Assembly: GCA_025454405.1 (NCBI GenBank)
Contig: JALOON010000001.1
Span: 143,371 to 207,370, forward strand
Source: Oscillatoriaceae cyanobacterium Prado104
Lineage (GTDB): Bacteria > Cyanobacteriota > Cyanobacteriia > Cyanobacteriales > Microcoleaceae
Direction: 5' to 3'
Length of the DNA stretch: 64,000 bases
Positions 1-9,537 of the stretch are shown here, in pieces; within the stretch, counting starts at the first letter, position 1, and each line of letters begins with the position of its first letter. A model generated the notes under the pieces. The model had not been told where the DNA came from and ran no database searches. It saw only the letters and a list, made by a program, of their open reading frames with translations. A program made the translations under genes and the position numbers.

Positions 1-137
1 ACTTTGACCCGGAGCAATGGAACCTGCAATTTTCAGTAGAGTTTTGGGAAACGATCGGCGATCGCCGTCAGCGTCCCACAGTGCCCTTGTCTGTAGTAGA
101 AGCGCAGTTAGAAGAGTTAGATTTAAATACAGACTGA
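1..137 (+). CDS. C-terminal end of an unidentified protein (cut by window edge)
   Basis: The frame beginning at base 3 is open and ends at the TGA at 135-137, giving about 44 residues ending in LEELDLNTD. Its composition is normal for a soluble protein (FWETIGDRRQRP) and it contains a HIP1-like site, as the neighbouring genes do. Too little is present to name a family. It converges on the response regulator on the other strand, with only 33 bases between the two stops. Confidence 0.5.
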   Translation, partial: FDPEQWNLQFSVEFWETIGDRRQRPTVPLSVVEAQLEELDLNTD

Positions 138-170
138 TATCGTGACTGCGCGCTCCGGCTGCATCGCTAA

Positions 171-842
171 CTAATCGATCAGTCCTACTTCTCTAGCTCG
201 CACTTCTGTCTGAATTCGCAAATTTTTGTCATCATCGCGATACACTTCTAGCACATCTCGAATCTTCTCCCAATAATACTGGATTGTTCGTTCGGAAACA
301 TTCATCCGTTTGGCGATCGCCGTATCCTGTAAACTCTCTTGAAAAGCCAATTGCAGCACCTGCATCCACTCGGGTTTGAGTTGCAGCCCATTGCGGATTT
401 CTCTAGGCGTACAAATCCGCTCGCGCAGCGCCCAATCGACCATTTCTAGCAAATCTTTCACCGACTGGCTCTTATCAACAACTGTAAATCCGCCCATGTG
501 ATTGTCGATCGACGGTTTCAGGCACACCAATGTGCGAACATGAGCACTCTGCACCACGATATTCAAATTCGGATACTTTTCCATCAACGTTTTGAGAAGT
601 TGATGCCCTGAATTAGCCTGAGCAGTTTCGCCGATCGCCTCTGGCATCACCAGATCTACAATTACTAGATTAGGGTGTGCCTCCTCTACCTGCAAGAGGG
701 CTGCCCGAGCGGTCGAAGCTGACACAATATCTGCATTTGGATACTCCTGCTTCAGAATGCTAAGCGTACCGCCTAACACCATCGCATGATCGTCCACGAC
801 TAAAAAGGTTCGTTTTTCCGGTTGAGGTAAAGTCTGGGGCAT
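171..842 (-). CDS. DNA-binding response regulator, NarL/FixJ-like
   Basis: A two-domain response regulator of 223 residues. The receiver domain (about 12-140) has the acidic pair in VVDDH (D17, D18), the phosphoacceptor D63 in VIVDLVMPE and the conserved lysine in VVDKSQS. A helix-turn-helix follows at about 165-200 (AIAKRMNVSERTIQYYWEKI). The HTH departs from canonical LuxR sequences, so its DNA target cannot be guessed. It should be phosphorylated by a histidine kinase and act as a transcription factor; no kinase gene is adjacent. The nearest kinases in the window are at 59-63 kb, and no link is implied. The ATG at 842 is used; I see no strong Shine-Dalgarno sequence. Confidence 0.85.
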   Translation of the reverse strand: MPQTLPQPEKRTFLVVDDHAMVLGGTLSILKQEYPNADIVSASTARAALLQVEEAHPNLVIVDLVMPEAIGETAQANSGHQLLKTLMEKYPNLNIVVQSAHVRTLVCLKPSIDNHMGGFTVVDKSQSVKDLLEMVDWALRERICTPREIRNGLQLKPEWMQVLQLAFQESLQDTAIAKRMNVSERTIQYYWEKIRDVLEVYRDDDKNLRIQTEVRAREVGLID

Positions 843-1351
843 AGTTCGATCGGTACGTCTCTAATCGCCAATTAATTGGACAAACGTGTACTCAGCATAC
901 AAAATAAAACCTTGACGCCTCAAAAGCGGTCATTGTTTAGCGGATAGCTGCAGCACATCGTCAGTTTGTTAATCCGTTCTCTTCTTAGAATAAAGGCATT
1001 GTCTGGATTCCGTCCTGCCTTTGCCCGCAAAATAAGGCTGTGGAGGTCGGCAAGGAAAATTGCGCTAAAGTGCAATTGTGTCGATCGCATTGCCAAAAAT
1101 TCAAAATTTCTATTAAGTAAGTTCTTGTAAATTGATTCTCTCACAATTGACTGTTGACATTTTACAGCAAAAAGTTGACAATCGATCGACAATCAAAATT
1201 TTCCCATCTTCCCATCTGACAATTAACAATCTAAAATCCCCAATCTTCCCATCTGACAATCAACAATCCCCATCCAAAATCTCAAATCCCAAAATTCCTC
1301 AATCTCAAATCTCAAATCTCAAATCCTCAATCCCCAATCTACAATCGCCCT
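843..1351. other. Intergenic region with a heptamer-repeat tract before sbcC
   Basis: No convincing gene lies in these 509 bases. Short open frames exist on both strands but have biased, low-complexity translations. The right part (about 1195-1346) is a degenerate heptamer repeat of the AATCTCA/CAATCCC type that runs almost into the sbcC start codon. The left part should hold the promoter of the divergent response regulator, but no clear operator was recognised. Confidence 0.6.
1201..1346. repeat. STRR: degenerate AATCTCA/CAATCCC heptamers
   Basis: Successive 7-base units such as AATCTCA are visible, purest at about 1299-1325, and decay into variants at both sides. Heptameric short tandemly repeated repetitive sequences are a known feature of filamentous cyanobacteria. 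The tract ends about 6 bases before the sbcC ATG, so it makes up the 5' leader of that gene. Confidence 0.75.
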
Positions 1352-4300
1352 ATGCGTCCCCTAGAACTATTGCTTGAAGGATTTACTAGCTTTCGTCGCG
1401 AGCAGCGTTTGGACTTTTCCGAACTCGATTTATTTGCGATCGTCGGTGCTACTGGTGCGGGCAAGTCTTCACTATTAGATGCGATGACTTATGCTCTTTT
1501 TGGCACGACAATTCGCAGCGGCAAACAAGTAGCAGATTTGGCAAGTCAAGGTAGCAAAAATTTAAAAGTACAGTTGCGCTTCGCAGTAGGTGCGGCACAG
1601 TATCGGGTGACGCGTACCTGGCGGTTTCGCCCGAAAACTCCCGAGAATAAAGTGATTTTGGATTGCTGGCAAAACGGCAGTTGGGAAACTGTAGGAACGA
1701 GTATTGTTGCCGTTCAAAATACGATCGAACAAATTTTAGGCATGGATTTCGATACTTTTACGCGATCGATTGTCTTGCCTCAAGGGAAGTTTGATGAGTT
1801 TATTAAAGGCGATACTTCCAAACGCCGGGAAATTTTGCGACAATTAGCGGGATTTGAAGTTTTTGAGCAAATGCGGAAGGAAGCAAACGAGCTCGCCAAG
1901 TTGCTGAAACAGGAACGGGAAATGGTGGAAAGGCAGTTAGGCGATTTGAATGCGCCGCCTGCAGATGAGGTGACAGAAAAACGATCGCGCTTAGCTATTT
2001 TAGAACAGCAATTGCCTCAGTTCGATCGCGCTGCTGCTGAGGCTCAAAAGGCTTTAGATGAAGGGGAAATGCTGTTTTTGCAAATTAATAAATCGCGCCA
2101 GTTGCAGCAAAAGTTGGCTGAATTAAATGCTAGCGCGCCGGAAATTGAACTTTTAACTTTACGTTTGGTAAATGCGCAAACGGCCGATCGATTGCAGGGC
2201 GAGCGGGCTTTAGTCGAACAAGCACGCAGTCAAGATGCAGCGGCTGAAAGTGCGTTTAAATTATCGCAAGAAAAGTTAATTAAAGCTCGATCGGACTTAG
2301 ACTTGCAGCAGCAGCAAGTCGATGCAGCGAGGGCAAAATCGGCAGAAATTGCGCCGCAAATCAAGGCGCGAGAGGATGCTTTAGCTGCTGCTAAAGTATA
2401 TGAAGAACAGCGCGCGCAGTTAGATAAAGAAGTGAAAGCAGCGCAAACTTTGCAACAGGAAAAATTGCGCTCTTTGCAAGCAGCAGAAAAAGAAGTGCAA
2501 GCTGCTAACAGCAAAATGCAGGGCGCGGGATTGTTGGTAACTCAAGCAGCAGCTTTGTTGGAACAATATGCGGTGGGAGGCGATCGTTTGGAGAAGTTGC
2601 AGCAAATTTCGCCGCTATTAATGGAGTTTCAGCTAATTGCCAAACAGGAAAAAAATCAGCAGCAGCAGTTAGAGAAAGCAGCGAGCGAGCGACAAAATGC
2701 CCAACATAATTATACTCAACTTGCGACAAATTTGGCAACTGCGGAACTTCGGGTAAAAGAGTGCAGTCGCGAGTTAGAAGTGGCAGAGGTAACTAATGCG
2801 GAATCTGCCCGTTTGCATAGCGTTGCTGCTGTCAGAATGTCACTGAATCCTGGCGATATTTGTCCTGTTTGTGGGGGGGAGCATCCCGAGAGCGATCGAC
2901 TTCCTGTGTTACCGCCATCTAATATAATAGATACTGCCGAATTGCGACAGAAATTAACAGCAGCCGATCGAGTTTTTCAAACCGCCCAACTGGCTGCTGC
3001 TGAGGGAAAAAGCGCTGTGACGGCGCGCTTGCAGCAGGAATCAGAAATTGCTCAAATGCTAGAATTGACACTGCAAAGAGTTGCCGAATTGCAGCAGCAA
3101 ATTACCGATATTTTGGGCGATGCTGGTTGGGAAGCGTTGCAGTTACAGCAGGAATTTGCTAATCTGAGAGAGAGCGATCGACAGTATCGCGAAGCGGCGC
3201 AACAGTTCCAACAAGCCTCAGTAGAATACGACAGATTCCAGCAAATATTTAGTTTTGCCGAAGCTACTAAAACAGCCAAACAAAAAGAATATCAAGAAGC
3301 GATCGCGGAATCGGAACGCCGCCAACAGCAATTGCAAATTTGCTCGAACGCGCTTTATCAAATTACGCAATATCAACCTTACGCTAATTTAGCAAACGCG
3401 CTGGCAAAAGACAAGCTAGATTTAGCAAACCTCCTAGCTGTTGCGGAAAAAAATTATCAAGCTGCTCAAAATACGGCAATTCAAGCAGCAGAAAGAAACG
3501 AACAGGCGCGAGAATTGTTGGCACAAGCTACTGTTAAAAAAGAGCAGTTAAATTTGGATTGGGAAGCAAAATTAAGGGCGGCGGAGTTTACAGAAACAAC
3601 TTTTTTAGCAGCCGTTGCCACCGCTGCGGAACAATCTAAATGGGAAGAGGCGATTCGGGAACATCGAGAAACAAAGATTCAATTAGAAACGCGATTGCAA
3701 GATGCGATCGAAACTATTGCAGGCAGGACTATCGATGAAACTACTTTAGCACGCGCGCGATCGGCTAAAGATGCAGCCCGCGAAAATCTCAAACAAGCAA
3801 ATAACGATCGCGCCGAACTTTTAGCCTGGATTCAAGTAGCCGAACAAAACCTGGAACAAGCCGAAAGACTGTTGCAGCAAATCACCAATTTTACGGAACA
3901 AGAGCAAACCTATCACACTTTAGCTCAGAATCTCAAGGCTAACGAATTTCAATCTTATATTTTAGAGCATTTGGAAGCCGAATTAGTGAGCAGCGCGACA
4001 GTAATTTTGCAAGAATTAACAGAAAACCGCTACGCGTTAAAAATCCAAGATGGCGAATATTGGGTAGCAGATAATTGGAATGGCGGCGAAGCGAGAAGAG
4101 TGCGCACTCTTTCCGGCGGCGAAACCTTTGCAGCTTCCCTGTCAATGGCTTTAGCTTTGTCGGAAAAACTATCTCAAGGAGCTCAGTTAGGTAGCTTGTT
4201 TCTGGATGAAGGATTCGGTACTTTGGATGCGGAAACACTGGAAAGCGTGACGCAAATTTTAGAATCTTTGCGGCAGCAAGAAAGGTTGATTGGAGTGATT

Positions 4301-4393
4301 ACGCACGTGCGGGGATTGGGGGAAAGATTGCCCGCACAAATTAAAGTGTTTAAGTCGCCGCAAGGTTCGAGAATCGAAGTTGAAAGAGTGTGA
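1352..4393 (+). CDS. sbcC: SbcC/Rad50-type exonuclease subunit
   Basis: This is the ATPase subunit of the SbcCD (Mre11-Rad50-like) nuclease, which cuts hairpins and DNA ends during repair. In 1013 residues it shows the N-terminal Walker A GATGAGKS (32-39), a Q-loop region (VLPQGKFDEFI), long Gln/Ala/Glu-rich coiled coils on both sides of a zinc hook CPVC (504-507), the ABC signature LSGGE (920-924) and Walker B LFLDEGFGTLD (about 949-959). Length and layout fit the family. The nuclease partner sbcD is not adjacent in this window. The leader is a heptamer-repeat tract and there is no Shine-Dalgarno sequence. A hairpin-cutting enzyme is noteworthy in a genome with so many palindromic repeats, but that link is only suggestive. 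Confidence 0.95.
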   Translation: MRPLELLLEGFTSFRREQRLDFSELDLFAIVGATGAGKSSLLDAMTYALFGTTIRSGKQVADLASQGSKNLKVQLRFAVGAAQYRVTRTWRFRPKTPENKVILDCWQNGSWETVGTSIVAVQNTIEQILGMDFDTFTRSIVLPQGKFDEFIKGDTSKRREILRQLAGFEVFEQMRKEANELAKLLKQEREMVERQLGDLNAPPADEVTEKRSRLAILEQQLPQFDRAAAEAQKALDEGEMLFLQINKSRQLQQKLAELNASAPEIELLTLRLVNAQTADRLQGERALVEQARSQDAAAESAFKLSQEKLIKARSDLDLQQQQVDAARAKSAEIAPQIKAREDALAAAKVYEEQRAQLDKEVKAAQTLQQEKLRSLQAAEKEVQAANSKMQGAGLLVTQAAALLEQYAVGGDRLEKLQQISPLLMEFQLIAKQEKNQQQQLEKAASERQNAQHNYTQLATNLATAELRVKECSRELEVAEVTNAESARLHSVAAVRMSLNPGDICPVCGGEHPESDRLPVLPPSNIIDTAELRQKLTAADRVFQTAQLAAAEGKSAVTARLQQESEIAQMLELTLQRVAELQQQITDILGDAGWEALQLQQEFANLRESDRQYREAAQQFQQASVEYDRFQQIFSFAEATKTAKQKEYQEAIAESERRQQQLQICSNALYQITQYQPYANLANALAKDKLDLANLLAVAEKNYQAAQNTAIQAAERNEQARELLAQATVKKEQLNLDWEAKLRAAEFTETTFLAAVATAAEQSKWEEAIREHRETKIQLETRLQDAIETIAGRTIDETTLARARSAKDAARENLKQANNDRAELLAWIQVAEQNLEQAERLLQQITNFTEQEQTYHTLAQNLKANEFQSYILEHLEAELVSSATVILQELTENRYALKIQDGEYWVADNWNGGEARRVRTLSGGETFAASLSMALALSEKLSQGAQLGSLFLDEGFGTLDAETLESVTQILESLRQQERLIGVITHVRGLGERLPAQIKVFKSPQGSRIEVERV

Positions 4394-4471
4394 ATAAATA
4401 CATGCTCGAATTTTTGGCAAGCAAAGCTGTTTGATTCGATACAGAGAGTGTGAGGTGCGTCAGTAGATTAA

Positions 4472-4603
4472 TCCAACAGGTTTATATTCCGATCGACAGT
4501 TATTCAAGCGCCCGATCCAGCAACTGAAGTGGATAGAGTAGAGCAAATTATTATCCCAGAACTTCGGAAGGTGGACGATTTGATAAATCAACTAATGAAA
4601 TAA
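4472..4603 (+). pseudogene. Possible remnant of a small coding region
   Basis: After an upstream stop the frame stays open and encodes a protein-like tail, including EVDRVEQIIIPELRKVDD and ending LINQLMK, before the TAA at 4601. There is no ATG; only an internal GTG could start it. It ends where an AAAT tetranucleotide run begins. It may be the 3' end of a lost gene. Function unknown; this is a weak call. Confidence 0.25.
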
Positions 4604-4624
4604 ATAAATAAATAAATAAATAAA
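4598..4624. repeat. AAAT tetranucleotide microsatellite
   Basis: About six and a half perfect AAAT units in a row. It is the only clear period-4 tract seen; the other tandem tracts in the window mostly have a 7-base period. Confidence 0.9.
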
Positions 4625-4654
4625 CCCCCAACAATTGCTGGAGGTTGAATTTTT
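4623..4654 (+). terminator. Probable rho-independent terminator downstream of sbcC
   Basis: AACCCCCA and GGAGGTT arms enclose a partly paired AACAATTGC centre and are followed by GAATTTTT. The CCCCC...GGAGG shape resembles the stem-loop at 33791-33812. It lies 230 bases after sbcC, so it would end an sbcC transcript or that of the remnant ORF before it. Confidence 0.45.
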
Positions 4655-4709
4655 GCCTAAAACTGCAGTTATTTCAAAGAGTTTTAAAAAAAGGGGGGAG
4701 CAAAAGTAT

Positions 4710-4769
4710 TACTGGTTCCTAGGCTCTGCCTGGGAACCCAGATCCCGAGGCTCTGCCTCGCTTCGGGGT
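4710..4769. repeat. Dispersed palindromic repeat, GGCTCTGCCT family
   Basis: Two adjoining palindromes: CCTAGGCTCTGCCTGGG, then GAGGCTCTGCCTCGC, joined by AACCCAGATCC. Related copies lie at about 7148-7203 and 41496-41650. Each half can fold as a short hairpin. It is non-coding and intergenic in all three places. Confidence 0.8.
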
Positions 4770-4815
4770 AGAATGCCCGATCGCGCAATTTAGATATAGA
4801 ATGTAAACTCAGGTT

Positions 4816-4832
4816 ATGATAACGATTATCAT
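4816..4832. promoter_or_regulatory. Fur box upstream of the 4868 ORF
   Basis: ATGATAA-CGA-TTATCAT has perfect 7-base inverted arms and closely matches the GATAATGATAATCATTATC Fur consensus. It lies 20-50 bases before either candidate start codon (ATG 4839 or TTG 4868), where a repressor would block the promoter. Iron-dependent control of the small ORF is inferred. Confidence 0.7.
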
Positions 4833-4867
4833 GAAGGAATGAGTCAATCTAAAATCGGCGAGCGGGT

Positions 4868-5095
4868 TTGGCCTTCGAGTATCAATTACAGCAAATTATT
4901 ATCAATAAGTTCGTGCAAACACTTGACTCTCAAGCGGTGCCATCCAGCGTCTCGGCAACCCCCCGCCGTGTCATAGGAGTCGGAAATATCGGACGATCGC
5001 CCGGACGAGTCACCTACACTCTCTACAACCCCGACACCGATACCGTCAACTTCCGCCAATTCTCGTACTCCGCCCGCAAAGGCTTTCAACCTTGA
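4868..5095 (+). CDS. Small ORF of unknown function behind a Fur box
   Basis: A 75-residue frame from a TTG codon. The translation looks like real protein in its second half (GRVTYTLYNPDTDTVNFRQF) and ends SARKGFQP. I do not recognise the family. A better-placed ATG at 4839, just after the Fur box, opens a different frame (MSQSKIGERVW) that stops after about 45 codons. This suggests either a frameshift near 4870 joining the two frames, or a gene remnant. If functional, the Fur box points to a role in iron limitation. The exact start is uncertain. Confidence 0.4.
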   Translation: MAFEYQLQQIIINKFVQTLDSQAVPSSVSATPRRVIGVGNIGRSPGRVTYTLYNPDTDTVNFRQFSYSARKGFQP

Positions 5096-5321
5096 GAATT
5101 CACAGCATATCGCTGTTATGCAAGCAAAAACCGAGGGTTGTTACTAAAATCCTGCGCTATAGCGCCGAAATTAGCTAAAAAACCCGGTTTCTTTAATACC
5201 TGCGCCCCAATCCCAGCATTCAAGGGCTACTGGAACTCGATGCCAGCTATTTGACATAAATTATCAATTATTTTAAACTGCAGATTGTACTTAAGTAGCG
5301 GTAGCGATCGACCGCAATACT

Positions 5322-5891
5322 ATGACTCTTGCCATCCAGACACCAGTCTTGTACCCGAATTTGCCACCGAAGGCTTTCATCACCCGCCAGCTAGTTCCCG
5401 TGCCGCCTAAGGGCTTGCTGCGCATCGAACGGGGAATAGTCCGAACATTTACGTGGAACGAACAGGGAACAGCAATGACGCTGGGATATTGGGGAGTTGG
5501 AGACGCCATCGGTCATGCGCTGTCGGGCATTAAACCCTATCAAATCGAGTGCAAAACTCCTGTTGAAATTAGCTATATTCCCGAACATTTATCTCCTCAG
5601 TTTTTAGGTGAAATTTTTCAACACATCCAGCAAACTCAGGAATTTTTCTGCATTGTGCGGCAGGATTGCCTGCGCGATCGCCTGATAAGATTGTTAATTT
5701 GGTTGGGACAAAAATTTGGTCGAAATATCGAACAGGGACGGTTAATCGATTTGAGATTAACTCATCAAGAAATTTCCGAGGCGATCGGCATTACTCGGAT
5801 TACAGTAACGCGGTTGATGGCGAGATTGGCAGAAGAAGGAGTTATCGATCGATCGCGCCCTCAATACATTGTTTTAACTTCTTGTTTTTGA
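5322..5891 (+). CDS. Crp/Fnr-family transcriptional regulator
   Basis: 189 residues. The N-terminal half (about 25-110) has a cyclic-nucleotide-binding-like beta roll (GLLRIERGIVRTFTWNEQGT, then LGYWGVGDAIG). The C-terminal half has a typical Crp helix-turn-helix at about 146-170 (THQEISEAIGITRITVTRLM). It is shorter than Crp or NtcA (about 210-225), mostly at the N terminus, and I do not see the full set of cAMP-contact residues, so the effector is unknown. It lies between two Fur boxes and directly before hemB on the same strand, with a 114-base gap and a separate promoter region. A redox or iron-related role is possible but unproven. Confidence 0.85.
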   Translation: MTLAIQTPVLYPNLPPKAFITRQLVPVPPKGLLRIERGIVRTFTWNEQGTAMTLGYWGVGDAIGHALSGIKPYQIECKTPVEISYIPEHLSPQFLGEIFQHIQQTQEFFCIVRQDCLRDRLIRLLIWLGQKFGRNIEQGRLIDLRLTHQEISEAIGITRITVTRLMARLAEEGVIDRSRPQYIVLTSCF

Positions 5892-7028
<1,137 letters not shown>

Positions 7029-7397
7029 ATTCTCGATCTGGGAAGCGCAGATTCCAGCAGATAAACACAGATTAACGCAGATAGTCTGAAGATAGTTTGC
7101 CAGTTTCTCAAACTTCTCTCTCTGTGCGATCTGTGTTTCTCGTGTTTCTCGTTCCCAGGCTGTGCCTGGGAATGCAGATCCGGAGGCTCTGCCTCCTGCG
7201 GCTCAGTCATTTTATTGGAATAACAATAATAATTGTAGCTTTTTGAGGCAGCATATTGGCGATCGAGCAACTGCGATTGTACAGGAAATCATCGGAGTTA
7301 GGTTGATTGCGATGGGAATAGTCATATTATTAAAGCTGGAGTAGCGATCGTGAAAAACCGTTGGATTAAATGGGTTAAGTTTAGCCTAAGAGCTTTG
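7029..7397. other. Intergenic region with a palindromic repeat
   Basis: No credible gene. At 7148-7203 it carries a copy of the GGCTCTGCCT dispersed repeat (CCCAGGCTGTGCCTGGG then GGAGGCTCTGCCTCC). An open frame across 7162-7344 starts inside this repeat and has a run of asparagines, so I treat it as chance. The rest holds A/T-rich sequence with a few HIP1-like sites. Confidence 0.6.
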
Positions 7398-7952
7398 CTA
7401 AAAGATGGGAGGCCACAATTGAGAGACTGGCAATTCCCAACCGGGAAAAAGTTCTGGTACAGTCAAGATATCGCCGTTTTCTAAAACCGTCGGTTCGCCT
7501 GTCGTTCGATAAATTTTCACTGTTTCTGCGTCGGGATCGATCGCAATTCCCACAATCGCGCCCAATTCTATAAATTTTACAATCTTGCTTTCAATAACTT
7601 TAATGCGAGCGCTCTGAGATTTAATTTCTACCACCAAATCGGGGACAAGCTGTGCGAAATAGCGCGGACTTTCACGCAAACGGGCAGCACTAACAAAAGA
7701 AACATCCGATGCTTTCAGGTTAGTATCTGGCATAATGAAACCACCTGAAGAATCACAAACTCGCCCCAGACGGCGGGGATCTACCCAAGCAAAGAGAAAG
7801 GCGATGAGGCGACTACTGATTTCGCTGGATACGATGTCTGATGGCCCCACGATTGAAATTCTCCCGTCTTCTAATTCGATTTGGTAATCTAAACCTGCTT
7901 CGGCAAAAGCAATTTGAACTTGCTCTACATCTTTGACAGTCATTGCTGGCAT
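7398..7952 (-). CDS. Uma2-family (DUF820) putative endonuclease
   Basis: 184 residues of the PD-(D/E)XK-like Uma2/DUF820 family, which is greatly expanded in cyanobacteria. The core is visible as GRVCDSSGGFIMPDTNLKASDVSFV (here in two parts: GRVCDSSGGF and PDTNLKASDVSFV), then PDLVVEIKSQS with the catalytic-type E-x-K, and the terminal pattern TVPELFPGWELPVSQLW. Members often occur as single genes and their biological role is unsettled; some are linked to mobile DNA. It stands alone here, pointing toward hemB. Confidence 0.88.
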   Translation of the reverse strand: MPAMTVKDVEQVQIAFAEAGLDYQIELEDGRISIVGPSDIVSSEISSRLIAFLFAWVDPRRLGRVCDSSGGFIMPDTNLKASDVSFVSAARLRESPRYFAQLVPDLVVEIKSQSARIKVIESKIVKFIELGAIVGIAIDPDAETVKIYRTTGEPTVLENGDILTVPELFPGWELPVSQLWPPIF

Positions 7953-8115
7953 AAGAACTTTCTCCTATTTTGAGCTTAGCTTTGATTTTAGCACGATCGA
8001 TTTGCGATCGACCCTATTTCGATTGTTGGGAAAAGCACACCAGCAACTTGCTGAAAGTTAAAAAAATGATGTACGATCGAGAGTAATTAAATTCGATCGA
8101 CTCTGAGGTAATTTT

Positions 8116-8340
8116 ATGATAAACTTGGAAGCTCTACAATCTGTGAGGTTGGTCACGGTTAAAGGTAAACGCCTTGCCGTTTTGAATGCGAATGACTGGG
8201 AAAAATTAATTGAATGCCTGGAAGATATGGAAGATTTGCAGGTGGCGCGCAGTGTCTTGGCTAAACTGAAAGCTGCAGGCAACGATTACGAGCGTGCTGG
8301 TTGGTTAAAATGGGATGATGTGGAGGCAGAGTTAGATTAG
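8116..8340 (+). CDS. Orphan antitoxin-like protein
   Basis: 74 residues with a Phd/YefM-like start (SVRLVTVKGKRLAVLNANDW) followed by an acidic helix (LIECLEDMEDLQVARSV) and an acidic tail (WDDVEAELD). This is the usual shape of type II antitoxins, but no toxin gene follows: the aminotransferase begins 24 bases later. It may act with a toxin elsewhere, or be a leftover. Family assignment is by overall pattern only. Confidence 0.55.
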   Translation: MINLEALQSVRLVTVKGKRLAVLNANDWEKLIECLEDMEDLQVARSVLAKLKAAGNDYERAGWLKWDDVEAELD

Positions 8341-8364
8341 CAAATATTTAACCAAATATTTAAC

Positions 8365-9534
8365 ATGGAAATCAACCCCACTCGAATGCAATCGGTACAG
8401 TCGCCAATCATTCCTGTTGTCGGCGAATTAATCCGCCAAAATCCCGGAACAATTTCTTTAGGACAAGGCGTAGTTTATTACAATCCCCCAAAAGAAGCAT
8501 TTGCCAAAATTTCCGAATTTCTGGAAAATCCTGACAATCACAAATACAAAGCCGTCGAAGGAATTCCCGCACTACAGGAAGCGATCGCGGCGAAACTCAA
8601 AGCAGATAATAACATAGAAATTAACGAAAAAAACTGCATTGTTGTCACCGCCGGCAGCAATATGGGATTTACCAACGCGATTCTCGCCATCACGAATGCC
8701 GGCGATGAAATCATCATTCAATCTCCCTATTACTTCAATCACGAAATGGCGGTAATCATGGCAAACTGCCGCCCGGTGATAGTAGAAACAGATGAAAACT
8801 ACCAGCTAAAAATTGCTGCCATAAAACAAGCAATTACCCCCCAAATCCGCGCTATTGTTACCATTTCACCAAACAATCCCACAGGCGCAGTTTATCCTCC
8901 AGAAGCCTTGCGAGAAGTCAGCGAAATTTGCCGCCAAAACAACATATATCACATCAGCGACGAAGCCTACGAATACTTTACCTATGATGGTGTCAAACAC
9001 TATTCCCCCGCATCATTTCCCGACAGCAGCGAATACACAATTTCCCTGTTTAGCCTTTCCAAAGCCTACGGTTTTGCCAGTTGGCGCATCGGGTACATGG
9101 TAATCCCCGAACATTTGCTAGTTTCCGTGAGAAAAATTCAAGATACCATCTTAATTTGTGCCCCAGTAATTTCACAATATGCCGCCTTGGGAGCACTGCA
9201 AGTCGGGCGAGAATACTGCGATAATTATGTAAGCTCGATCGCATCTGTCCGGCAACTTGTAGGAGAAGAACTCAACAACCTCAAAAATTGCTGTACAATT
9301 TCCCCAGCCGGCGGCGCATTTTACTTCTTCTTGAAAGTCGATACCAAAATCAATACAATGGAATTGGTAGAACGATTAATTCGCGAATATCGAGTAGCAG
9401 TCCTGCCCGGTACTACTTTTGGCATGGATAGCGGCTGCTATTTGCGAGTTGCTTACGGCGCTTTGGAAATTGAAACCGCCGCCGCAGGAATTCGCAGATT
9501 AGTTAAAGGTTTGAAAACAATTTTAGGAGCGTAA
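8365..9534 (+). CDS. PLP-dependent class I/II aminotransferase
   Basis: 389 residues of the fold-type I aspartate aminotransferase superfamily. Seen are the N-terminal QSPIIPVVGELIRQNPGTIS, the cofactor loop TAGSNMGF, SPNNPTGAVY, the DEAYEYF segment with the PLP-contacting aspartate, the Schiff-base lysine in SLSKAYGFASWR (K233), and the carboxylate-binding arginine in YLRVAYGALE. The substrate cannot be told from sequence. The stop is followed after 3 bases by the ATG of the aminopeptidase gene, so the two are almost certainly co-transcribed; amino-acid or peptide salvage would fit both. Confidence 0.9.
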   Translation: MEINPTRMQSVQSPIIPVVGELIRQNPGTISLGQGVVYYNPPKEAFAKISEFLENPDNHKYKAVEGIPALQEAIAAKLKADNNIEINEKNCIVVTAGSNMGFTNAILAITNAGDEIIIQSPYYFNHEMAVIMANCRPVIVETDENYQLKIAAIKQAITPQIRAIVTISPNNPTGAVYPPEALREVSEICRQNNIYHISDEAYEYFTYDGVKHYSPASFPDSSEYTISLFSLSKAYGFASWRIGYMVIPEHLLVSVRKIQDTILICAPVISQYAALGALQVGREYCDNYVSSIASVRQLVGEELNNLKNCCTISPAGGAFYFFLKVDTKINTMELVERLIREYRVAVLPGTTFGMDSGCYLRVAYGALEIETAAAGIRRLVKGLKTILGA

Positions 9535-9537
9535 AAA

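Noticed and set aside
920..1192. Minus-strand ORF of 90 codons upstream of sbcC
   Set aside because: Protein-like motifs are lacking, its start lies in repeat-like sequence and there is no ribosome-binding site.
1132..1377. Plus-strand ORF overlapping the sbcC start
   Set aside because: It translates the heptamer tract (SNLKSSIPN-type low complexity) and overlaps the real gene.
7162..7344. 60-codon ORF after hemB
   Set aside because: It begins inside a palindromic repeat and has a run of asparagines; no SD.
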